In this document: piece by piece, positions 55,600 to 64,000 of the stretch
Layout of the letters: each line of letters opens with the position of its first letter
How positions within the stretch are numbered: the first letter of the stretch is position 1
Source: Bidens hawaiensis
Taxonomy: Eukaryota; Streptophyta; Magnoliopsida; Asterales; Asteraceae
Direction of reading: 5' to 3'
Assembly: GCA_021521415.1 (NCBI GenBank)
Contig: JAIQDT010001113.1
Coordinates: 608,318 to 672,317, forward strand
Length of the DNA: 64,000 nt
The notes under the pieces: model-generated
Told to the model about the DNA's origin: nothing
What the model saw: only the letters and a program-made list of their open reading frames with translations
Databases searched by the model: none
Position numbers and translations under genes: made by a program

Positions 55600-58043
55600 T
55601 CTTCAATCACGTGTCTCGTAATCCTAAAACTCTCGTATCTCCCGTCTTCAAGCATGAACGCCTTCTCGTACACAAACTGAAACTACTCTTTGGTATTTCT
55701 TGGCTTCTTCTTTCCAAGCAGGAATGTAAAATATCTTTTTCTCGTTCAGCACCTGCAAGTCTGCTTGAGACAAATTCACTAAGTGCACAGGATCATACAC
55801 TCTCAGCAACTCTTGTTCATCTTCATCCTCCATCACTGCCTCAGCCGTTTCACTATCAACGTACCACCATTTCAGATCATTTAGCACATCCTTGGGCATT
55901 TGTTTCATAGGCACTTCTTTTAAGCACCGGATCGGCTTATACTTCACTGTCAATCACAATACCAGCCCCAATCTTCTCAATCTCCTCAAACGGTAACACG
56001 TCGTCATCACCTGTAACATCATCATTCAATGCCTCTTCAGCATCCACTACCACCACGTCATCACCCCCCGATCCGCCAGTTGCACCAGTTGACTCCCCCT
56101 GAGTTGTGGAAGTCCCAAGAGCTTGTTCAGTTCTTGGCAACTCTCCACCTGCATCTTTCGATGCATTGGGATCATCATCTCTATAGTTTCTCTTCTTCGT
56201 CCTCAGCTCGTCACCCTTACAGCTCGTCTCCCCCTGAGATGCCAAGAACTGTTTCAAGGCATCAAAAATTTTACCATGCTCAATCAGGAGGGACGACTGA
56301 ATCTGATTCTCTGCAACGAGGCGCTGAATAGCATGAGTCTGGATCAGATTTACTCTTGACTGTTCTGCCACGACCCTCTCAAGAGCTGCTATTCTTTCCG
56401 AGTCAGATAAGGTTGCATCAAAATCAAACCTCATAAGTGAAATGTCTTGAGCGTACGGAGGAGGGATTCCCAAGGTAACCGGAACATCAGAAATAGGTGG
56501 AAACGTAACCGCAGTTGGTATCGTAACAGATAATCCCGCGGTGGCAACAACCGTCGACTCAACAAACCTTGAAACGACCTCCGATGGAGTAAGAGTTGGA
56601 GGGGGCAAGGACACAATCTCTGAAGCCGGGAGTTGAAATGTAGTGGGTGGTATGCCAAAGGAGGATGAAGTAGTCAACACGGGAACACCCGAGGTGATCG
56701 GCCCTATAACTGTCAACGATGTAGGGACCATAGTCATACCAGACAGTGCAGGTGGAGAAAAACGAACCACCCTCGAGCTCTCACCAGCTCCGGATCCTTC
56801 ACCCGTTCTTGCCCTTCTCGCTCGACGAACCAACCGTTGTAAATCCTCCTCAAAGTCTGATTCACTATCATCTGTGTCTCTTTTTCTCTTCCCATGAATT
56901 CTTTCTTGAGTAATCAGAATCTGTCTTGCTTCAGCCACATCATTATCTGAGGAATTAGAATCAGTTCTTTCAGAATCACCCACAGTCGTAGCTGCCAGCG
57001 ACACATCCACACTCGAAACCTGTGCAGCAGAGACCTGTACCTCTTCCTCTGGATCAACACGTTGGCCGCCAAAAGCAGCTTCTAGATCGACGTGTTCCTC
57101 CGGTGCCACAACAGGAGCAGCAGGAAGATATTGCTGTACCACAGGTGGTGGTTGAGGTGCTCCAGCCTGTTGCGGAGCTGGATCCCGAAACTCGTCCTCA
57201 CGAGCTGCAACATAATCCGGGTTGATCAAGTACCCAAATAATGGAGTATGTCGAGGACGGAGCTCTGGTTTACTTCTGGCACTTGACGATCTACATTGGG
57301 CGAAGATCCTCTTGCTGACACTCTCCATATATCGAATCGGACGGCGCTAAGGTAACGTGGGAGCCACGTGATTCAAGATCATTTGAAGGAATCTTGGATA
57401 CATCAAGAATCTCTCACGCGCCACCGCTCGTCTTTGACGGTCTATCTAATAGAACACCATCTGACTAAAGCTATAACGCTTGTTGTAAGTCAGTGCTGTT
57501 TTCGCCGACTGCATCGTCGCAACCATTCCATCCGTAGCAGCCTTTCTGCCCTACATGCACACGATCATCACGTGCATGAGAAAGCGCCATTGATCTAACA
57601 GAAACCCCTTGCATCTCTGAGTATCCCCCAATGGACCAGAATAGCCCATTCTTAAAAAGGCACCGTCTTTGAATGGAGCCACGAAGTCTGTAGGATCATT
57701 TCTCGTTTCATCCCCAAACTGCAAAGCAACCCGTATCTGTTCTGACGAGAACTGTACTTCCTGATTGTTAACCGTTGCACGCATAACTGGGGGCTCGACT
57801 CTGCAATCATATTCAACTGTCTGCCAGAAATCTTCTATGTTTGGCAAAGAGATAGGCAGTGTTGTAGTAATAGCATGGAAGATACGCGAGCGGATAAGAA
57901 ACGTGATGATCTCGCGAAAATCATCAACACCCCTCGCATCTGGGTCCAAAGAATGTACATATTATGCCCCGGGAAAAACTGACGATTGTTATCTCCTCCA
58001 TCGTCACCACCAGCACCACCGGCTCCCGCTACAGCTGCCATTT
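55600..58043 (-). pseudogene. Copia accessory ORF, second copy, broken
   Basis: Minus strand. tgtgttgcag acceptor, then AAATGGCAGC with ATG at 58041: MAAVAGAGGAGGDDGGDNNRQFF. A one-base loss near 57970 shifts to DPDARGVDDFREIITFLIRSRIF and the conserved YDCRVEPPVMRATVNNQEVQFSSEQIR, LRMGYSGPLGDTQRCKGFLLDQWRF block (57949-57551). After further breaks, 57328-55937 is open for 463 codons: VSKRIFAQC, an acidic Ser-rich linker, KRKRDTDDSESDFEEDLQRLVRRARR (basic/acidic, possibly nuclear), and the coiled coil RIAALERVVAEQSRVNLIQT. Relative to the other copy ~500 bp of C-terminal block is deleted before KWWYVDSETAEAVMEDEDEQELLRVYDP (55953-55648). The long open stretch suggests younger decay than the first copy. 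Function unknown. Confidence 0.82.
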
Positions 58044-60069
58044 CTGCAACACAAACGGTCTAAGTTAGAGAAACGTCGAGGCAGATAGTAACTTCGCTTA
58101 TTACCATGAGCAAAGTTAAGATAAACAATAGTGTATAAGCGAAGTTAGACATAGGGCGAAGTTGAGCACAACTTCGCCTATACAATAACTTCGCTTGACA
58201 ACAGGTTAACATTTAAATAATAAATAAGGCAACAGGTGATGTTAAGCCTAAGGCGAAGTTAAGGATAACTTCGCTAATCATAACTTCGCCCCTTAAACAA
58301 CTTCGCCTCTGATTAATTAAACATTAAAGTAACAGGCGAAGTTAAGCCTTTGGCGAAGTTGAGAACAACTTCGCCTAAACCATAACTTCGCCTGAACTGA
58401 AACGGCAAAGGTTTAGACGGCAAACGAGGTGAATTTTGTGAATTTGGTGATTGTGGACAATAAAGACATGACACTAAAGAGATCTAGACGATCAAGTTGA
58501 TTACGACCACGTGAAAACAAGTTTGAAAAGTGGGTGTTGAGGGTTTGAAAGAACGGGGTCTCAAACCGGACCAAAACGACCTCTGATTAATATAATCGAC
58601 AAGAATTAAACGAAGTATCGATCCTACACACCTTTAACACTGATTAGAAACGGACATTAATAAGAGTTGATTCGAGAAAATAAGTTCGCCGAGGTTGATA
58701 AGTGATAAGTTCGCTGTTATTTTGAAAAAGTATAATGTTTTTGACCAAAATTTTTTATATATACTCTCTAAGTTATACAGGCGAAGTTAGGGTTAACTTC
58801 TCTTACCCCTTAACTTCGCATGTTTAACAAGTTCGCCTGTTAACACAACTTCGCTTGCTATGAAATTTACACAACCAACCCTTATAAATTGACTATTATG
58901 ACATTACCTGTTTAAAACTTCCTTTAAAGAGTAAGATGTTACGATCAAGGACCAAGTAACCAGGTATTAAACCATAAAACGACATAAGTAGAATAAAATT
59001 TTGAAATAAAAAAAGGGATCAAATTTCAGTCTTGACATGGACTTACATGTTTTAGAAAAGATCCGAACAGGAATCATACTAATTAAGTGATAGTCACATA
59101 GATCCATGTTCAGCTGTATTATGACATAAAGAAACAGGTTGTAAGCAGGTAAATAACTTAGTATGGTTTTCATCGCTTCTGTGATACGGGTTAGGTTAAA
59201 TTTAGCTCAAAATATAAGTGGACACCACATCAAAGGTTGTGATGCCTCCTATCTATTCTCAAAGCTTATTTGGCTTTCCCCAAGTCACCCCGAGTTGACC
59301 ACGACCCGTAGTGTCTGAATAAGCTGTAAATACATCTTGATCTTCGTCTCGTTCTCGGTCTTGCCTCTTGATTGATAAGTATAACATAATAGGCTTCAGA
59401 AGACCTTTTTTTTAATAAATATTTACATAGCCCTAAACAGTAGACTACTGCAAGTCCCGAATCTGGATCACTGCAGTTTCTTGACACACTTTCTTCTCGC
59501 GAATCAGAACACTCACGGGCTCGTGTATGACTGGGTGATCGCTTTTCTGCCTGTCATTCGGAAAGATATATATGAAGACATGCACAACTCTTAATGAGTT
59601 TCCACTTAAAATCGAGGGGAGTCTGTTAATATCACTTCTACTTTTACGCACCATAAAAAGCTACCATAACATACAATGACTGTGCTAGAGTCTTTTAGGC
59701 CTAATAACATCACTAGTTAAGCACACAGAAATAGTTTGTGTATCACTTTCCAAGGTTGGATCAATTTTCATGTAAACATTGTTTAGACACTTCTTACGAA
59801 GTAGTAGACTTAAAAAATTATTTCATCTCCCTTAAAAATATTTTAAATTCTATCGCCCCGATCAAGTCAAAGTCTTCAGGTAAACAGCTATCCTGAAGAT
59901 CCAATGGATCAGCTGGACCGACCACATACGAGTATGTGTCCTTCTAACCAAGTATGAACGACAAATTTTCAGCGAAAGAATAAAAACACATCATAAACCG
60001 CCCGGGTCACTTTCAGTCAGTTGGTTAATGGCTATCCTCATGATCTACTGGTAGAAGTGAGGACCAAAC
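58044..60069 (-). other. Copia spacer between pol and accessory ORF, second copy
   Basis: Noncoding and collinear with 44234-46041. GGCGAAGTT/AACTTCGCC words are dense at 58090-58200, 58250-58400 and 58685-58860. The conserved hairpin module CACATAC-ga-GTATGTG lies at 59923-59938 with ttggtc and ggcgat boxes nearby. The short ORFs in this stretch show no family features. Confidence 0.7.
58085..58400. repeat. Dense cluster of GGCGAAGTT / AACTTCGCC words
   Basis: About fourteen exact or one-off copies in ~315 bp, on both strands, for example agggcgaagttgagcacaac, ttcgcctatacaataacttc, aaggcgaagttaaggataac and ttaagcctttggcgaagttg. Neighbouring copies face each other and could pair. It lies just 5' of the accessory ORF acceptor (minus strand). 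Confidence 0.85.
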
Positions 60070-60574
60070 TGTTAGACCCCCCGGGGCGTCGGCGATCGAT
60101 ACGAGATCCGCACGAGGTCTAGGAGTGCGGAATCCTCCTAGACTCGTTTATGGTGTACAGACAAATAACACAAATACGTACACGATCAAATACACAAACA
60201 AATACTAGAACGGGATAAACAAATCTGCAGATTCATATATAAAATAATCACGTTACATACCGTAACAAAAACAGAAAACACGACTGACCCGAGGTGAGCT
60301 CTACCTCGGGTCGTCTCACACGACTCTAGTCTCTTACTCTCTCTCAATAAACAAGCTGCTCAAACACACACTAATTTCTGGATACCTAAAACTAAACAAG
60401 ACACAACTATATATAGACAAACATTCACGGGCCTGGGCTTCAGTAGGCGAAGTTGTGCTAACTTCGCCGTTGGCGAAGTTGTGATAACTTCGCCTAAGGC
60501 GAAGTTGTGCTAACTTCGCCTGTGGCGTTCCGCTGGTCAGAATTGCATAGCGACGGTCACAAAATGCACCAACA
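60070..60574 (-). repeat. Small-element LTR 1 (505 bp)
   Basis: Plus-strand edges tgttagacccccc (60070) and tgcaccaaca (60574). It contains three perfect 23-bp hairpins (60446-60520) and a TATA box (60408-60417, ctatatatag). The polypurine tract gtctccccttt (plus) lies at 60575-60585. Confidence 0.9.
60408..60520 (-). promoter_or_regulatory. Three tandem GGCGAAGTT-N5-AACTTCGCC hairpins upstream of TATA
   Basis: Hairpins at 60446-60468, 60472-60494 and 60498-60520, each with perfect 9-bp arms and a 5-nt loop (tgtgct-type), joined by 3-bp linkers, so the period is 26 bp. On the minus strand they end 29 bp upstream of ctatatatag, placing them in U3. Confidence 0.8.
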
Positions 60575-61539
60575 GTCTCCCCTTTGACCGTTGCTCTCAA
60601 TTCTAACAAACACGAAAGATCATCTGTTACAAAACATGCACCAACAGACTCCCTCTTAACTGATGATCTTCTGTTTGCAGTCAACCAGCCGTGTCTGAAA
60701 CTGTCCTGTAGCTTCACAAATCTACCAATCACCCAGCGTCTTCCATATCAGATAGCCCCTTCAGTGTAAGCTTCTCCGACTATAACGATTGAGGTCTTTG
60801 TAATGCATGCATCCTCGTGCCAATAGATCATCTCAACCAATCACGTGAGTCCATCTGACTTCACCAACACGTGAAGTTGGGCTTCCTCCACAACTTCACC
60901 AACTCGTCGGCATACGATAAGGTTTAATCTTCAACTACTCAACATCAAGTGATCAATTTCATCACAAAACCACCTTGACAGAATCTAACACATGACCATT
61001 AATTCATCCGAAGCATCTTCAATCACCAGGGATAACGATCAAGAACATAAACACTTTAGTTCCCGATTACATCCAACTTGTTCCAGAATTTTCACTCTAA
61101 TAAATAAGCATCACGTTTCAGGATCCAATTCTCGAACGCCTTGAAAATAACATAAATAATATGCTCTGACCGCCATCCAGTAATGACAAAAACCTTCAGT
61201 TGAATTTGACTTTCTTCAATTGGTCAACCTCGAACAACAACAATTTCATTGCCCACAAACACCCGAATATGTGTCAATATCCAGTTTCAAACAATATCCA
61301 TTCACAACCTCAACTCCAAATCCAGAGTTGACACGTATTTGTTCACACGTAAGACCAAGAGATAACAAGATCACTCGTTGACGGAACAACATCTCTGGTC
61401 TCACAATAATCGTGTACACCTGGCCATACAGACGAAAACTCCAAACAATTTTTTTTTTTTTTTTTTTTTAATAATTTTTTTTTTTTTTTTTTTTAATAAT
61501 TTTTTTTTTTTTTTTTAACTTCACCTGGCTATAACTTCG

Positions 61540-61685
61540 CCTGGCCATAACTTCGCCTGGCTGCTAACTTCGCCTGGCCATAACTTCGCCTGGCCATAAC
61601 TTCGCTGAAACCCTACGAACAGTGACGGCAACTTCGCCTGATGAACAATAACTTCGCCTGATGAACAATAACTTCGCCTGCGGCG
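61540..61685 (-). repeat. Leader cluster of GGCGAAGTT words in the small element
   Basis: Plus strand aacttcgcctggccat recurs with a 17-18-bp step (61540-61600), then aacttcgcctgatgaacaat twice with a 22-bp step (61630-61675). On the minus strand this lies just 3' of the primer site, the same relative place as the leader clusters of both Copia elements. Confidence 0.8.
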
Positions 61686-61763
61686 CTGTTCGGCCAGAAA
61701 CGCACAGAAACGTGCCAGAAACACCAAAACGCAGATCTCGAACCATAGCATAAGAGCCTAAGG

Positions 61764-61775
61764 CTCTGATACCAC
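61764..61775 (-). other. Primer binding site, initiator-Met type (minus strand)
   Basis: gctctgatacca on the plus strand, i.e. tggtatcagagc on the minus strand, two bases from the LTR edge at 61778. Repeated at 63504-63515 for the next unit. Confidence 0.92.
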
Positions 61776-61777
61776 TT

Positions 61778-62335
61778 GTTAGACCCCCCCGGGGCGTCGG
61801 CGATCGATACGAGATCCGCACGAGGTCTAGGAGTGCGGAATCCTCCTAGACTCGTTTATGGTGTACAGACAAATAACACAAATACGTACACGATCAAATA
61901 CACAAACAAATACTAGAACGGGATAAACAAATCTGCAGATTCATATATAAAATAATCACGTTACATACCGTAACAAAAACAGAAAACACGACTGACCCGA
62001 GGTGAGCTCTACCTCGGGTCGTCTCACACGACTCTAGTCTCTTACTCTCTCTCAATAAACAAGCTGCTCAAACACACACTAATTTCTGGATACCTAAAAC
62101 TAAACAAGACACAACTATATATAGACAAACATTCACGGGCCTGGGCTTCAGTAGGCGAAGTTGTGCTAACTTCGCCGTTGGCGAAGTTGTGATAACTTCG
62201 CCTAAGGCAGAAGTTGTTACAACTTCGCCGTTGGCGAAGTTGTTCTAACTTCGCCTAAGGCGAAGTTGTGCTAACTTCGCCTGTGGCGTTCCGCTGGTCA
62301 GAATTGCATAGCGACGGTCACAAAATGCACCAACA
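61778..62335 (-). repeat. Small-element LTR 2 (558 bp)
   Basis: Same edges as LTR 1 but 53 bp longer. The extra sequence is two more 26-bp hairpin units (plus one inserted base). TATA box at 62115-62124. Confidence 0.92.
62154..62281 (-). repeat. Five-unit hairpin array in LTR 2
   Basis: Five units GGCGAAGTT-N5-AACTTCGCC with 3-bp linkers gtt/taa alternating; the third has one extra base (ggcagaagtt). LTR 1 has three such units and LTR 3 begins with at least four before the window ends. Confidence 0.88.
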
Positions 62336-63233
62336 GTCTCCCCTTTGACCGTTGCTCTCAATTCTAACAAACACGAAAGATCATCTGTTACAAAACATGC
62401 ACCAACAGACTCCCTCTTAACTGATGATCTTCTGTTTGCAGTCAACCAGCCGTGTCTGAAACTGTCCTGTAGCTTCACAAATCTACCAATCACCCAGCGT
62501 CTTCCATATCAGATCTCCCCTTCAGTGTAAGCTTCTCCGACTATAACGATTGAGGTCTTTGTAATGCATGCATCCTCGTGCCAATAGATCATCTCAACCA
62601 ATCACGTGAGTCCATCTGACTTCACCAACACGTGAAGTTGGGCTTCCTCCACAACTTCACCAACTCGTCGGCATACGATAAGGTTTAATCTTCAACTACT
62701 CAACATCAAGTGATCAATTTCATCACAAAACCACCTTGACAGAATCTAACACATGACCATTAATTCATCCGAAGCATCTTCAATCACCAGGGATAACGAT
62801 CAAGAACATAAACACTTTAGTTCCCGATTACATCCAACTTGTTCCAGAATTTTCACTCTAATAAATAAGCATCACGTTTCAGGATCCAATTCTCGAACGC
62901 CTTGAAAATAACATAAATAATATGCTCTGACCGCCATCCAGTAATGACAAAAACCTTCAGTTGAATTTGACTTTCTTCAATTGGTCAACCTCGAACAACA
63001 ACAATTTCATTGCCCACAAACACCCGAATATGTGTCAATATCCAGTTTCAAACAATATCCATTCACAACCTCAACTCCAAATCCAGAGTTGACACGTATT
63101 TGTTCACACGTAAGACCAAGAGATAACAAGATCACTCGTTGACGGAACAACATCTCTGGTCTCACAATAATCGTGTACACCTGGCCATACAGACGAAAAC
63201 TCCAAACAATTTTTTTTTTTTTTTTTTTTTAAT

Positions 63234-63276
<43 letters not shown>

Positions 63277-63517
63277 TTCACCTGGCTATAACTTCGCCTG
63301 GCCATAACTTCGCCTGGCTGCTAACTTCGCCTGGCCATAACTTCGCTGAAACCCTACGAACAGTGACGGCAACTTCGCCTGATGAACAATAACTTCGCCT
63401 GATGAACAATAACTTCGCCTGCGGCGCTGTTCGGCCAGAAACGCACAGAAACGTGCCAGAAACACCAAAACGCAGATCTCGAACCATAGCATAAGAGCCT
63501 AAGGCTCTGATACCACT
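62336..63517 (-). other. Small-element internal region, unit 2, noncoding
   Basis: Nearly identical to 60575-61777. Visible differences: gatctcccc for gatagcccc near 62515, a longer T run (63211-63273) and one fewer ataacttcgcctggcc unit near 63300. Primer site at 63504-63515. Confidence 0.8.
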
Positions 63518-64000
63518 TGTTAGACCCCCCGGGGCGTCGGCGATCGATACGAGATCCGCACGAGGTCTAGGAGTGCGGAATCCTCCTAGACTCGTTTATG
63601 GTGTACAGACAAATAACACAAATACGTACACGATCAAATACACAAACAAATACTAGAACGGGATAAACAAATCTGCAGATTCATATATAAAATAATCACG
63701 TTACATACCGTAACAAAAACAGAAAACACGACTGACCCGAGGTGAGCTCTACCTCGGGTCGTCTCACACGACTCTAGTCTCTTACTCTCTCTCAATAAAC
63801 AAGCTGCTCAAACACACACTAATTTCTGGATACCTAAAACTAAACAAGACACAACTATATATAGACAAACATTCACGGGCCTGGGCTTCAGTAGGCGAAG
63901 TTGTGCTAACTTCGCCGTTGGCGAAGTTGTGATAACTTCGCCTAAGGCAGAAGTTGTTACAACTTCGCCGTTGGCGAAGTTGTTCTAACTTCGCCTAAGG
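63518..64000 (-). repeat. Small-element LTR 3, cut by the window end
   Basis: Starts tgttagacccc at 63518 and follows LTR 2 through the TATA box (63855-63864) into the hairpin array (from 63894), including the extra ggcagaagtt unit. Its start (minus strand) is beyond the window, so the array may continue. Confidence 0.9.

Larger units (their letters stand above)
55171..60069 (-). mobile_element. Copia element, second copy of the 37423 family, 3' part only
   Basis: Minus strand. It has a 3' LTR (55171-55568), polypurine tract agggggagtc (55569-55578), accessory ORF and the ~2-kb spacer, all collinear with 44234-49404. Pol, gag and the 5' LTR are missing; the sequence stops at 60069, where the small tandem LTR element begins. 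Its GGCGAAGTT words are better preserved than those in the other copy. Confidence 0.85.
60575..61777 (-). other. Small-element internal region, unit 1, noncoding
   Basis: About 1.2 kb without recognisable gag or pol on either strand; its ORFs (for example minus 60732-60334, which crosses into the LTR) have no family features. Long T runs lie at 61449-61516 (plus strand). Near the primer end are six or seven GGCGAAGTT words spaced 17-22 bp apart (61540-61685). Confidence 0.75.
60070..64000 (-). mobile_element. Tandem LTR-internal-LTR-internal-LTR array of a small noncoding LTR element
   Basis: Three LTR copies begin (plus-strand coordinates) at 60070, 61778 and 63518, with two internal regions of ~1.2 kb. 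On the minus strand each LTR starts TGTTGGTGCA after aaaggggagac and ends ctaaca. An initiator-Met primer site follows 61778 and 63518. LTRs shared between consecutive units indicate unequal recombination between LTRs. The internal regions show no gag or pol, so it must depend on another element. LTR start, primer type and GGCGAAGTT words match the Copia family at 37423. The two units are nearly identical apart from the poly-T length and a small indel. Confidence 0.88.

Noticed and set aside
60334..60732. 132-codon minus-strand ORF repeated at 62245-62493
   Set aside because: It crosses the LTR and polypurine boundary and differs only where the hairpin array differs. It shows no domain and reads through noncoding hairpins.
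60446..62281. Regular short palindromic repeats resembling a CRISPR array
   Set aside because: The 3-bp linkers are too short and constant to be spacers, the array sits inside an LTR, and the genome is a plant.
33274..63515. Apparent tRNA-Met sequences (tggtatcagagc) at several places
   Set aside because: Only the 12-base 3' complement is present, always two bases from an LTR edge. These are primer binding sites, not tRNA genes.

Overview
The window looks like repeat-dense nuclear heterochromatin from a flowering plant, probably a eudicot. The style of the Copia Gag and of the Athila and Tat polyproteins suggests Asteraceae, but that is an inference from recognition, not a search. I found no convincing host gene, rRNA gene, tRNA gene or CRISPR array. 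Nearly all bases fall into a satellite array, LTR retrotransposons, or small repeats.

Layout. 1-17767: about 42 head-to-tail copies of a ~425-bp AT-rich satellite with higher-order (multi-monomer) structure. 17768-20005: non-genic spacer with a Helitron-like 3' end (18832-18861) and a degenerate ~74-bp tandem repeat. 20006-30670: a complete but decayed Ty3/Gypsy Tat-lineage element, with 635-bp LTRs and a perfect 5-bp target duplication (gttgt). It has gag, protease, RT, two RNase H domains and integrase on the plus strand, and an intron-containing antisense ORF between pol and the 3' LTR. 30671-32897: AT-rich spacer, a foldback element (31585-32445) and a palindrome-rich stretch. 32898-36200: the 5' part of a Copia element (LTR, PBS, gag only). 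36200-37422 and 49405-54365: the two halves of a minus-strand Athila-type Gypsy element. It was split by a complete ~12-kb Copia element (37423-49404) that landed in its integrase C-terminus. That Copia carries an extra coding region between pol and the 3' LTR, where envelope-like genes sit in some plant elements. 54366-55170: an LTR-like remnant. 55171-60069: the 3' part of a second copy of the same Copia family, on the minus strand, including its accessory ORF. 60070-64000: a tandem LTR-internal-LTR-internal-LTR array of a small noncoding LTR element on the minus strand, running off the window end.

How they relate. All coding regions are broken by stops, frameshifts or lost catalytic residues, so nothing here is likely autonomous now. 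The most striking pattern crosses element boundaries. Each retroelement family carries its own short self-complementary word: AGGATCC or AGGATA/TATCCT in Tat; CGTATAAG/CTTATACG in the 32.9-kb Copia; GGCGAAGTT/AACTTCGCC in the 37-60 kb Copia family and the small tandem element. These words sit just upstream of the LTR TATA box and cluster again in other noncoding parts of the same element. The small noncoding element uses the same word, the same LTR start (TGTTGGTGCA) and nearly the same polypurine tract as the coding Copia, which suggests a parasite-host relation. Two of the families also encode a non-standard accessory ORF, so a family-specific cis-word plus trans-factor arrangement is worth testing.
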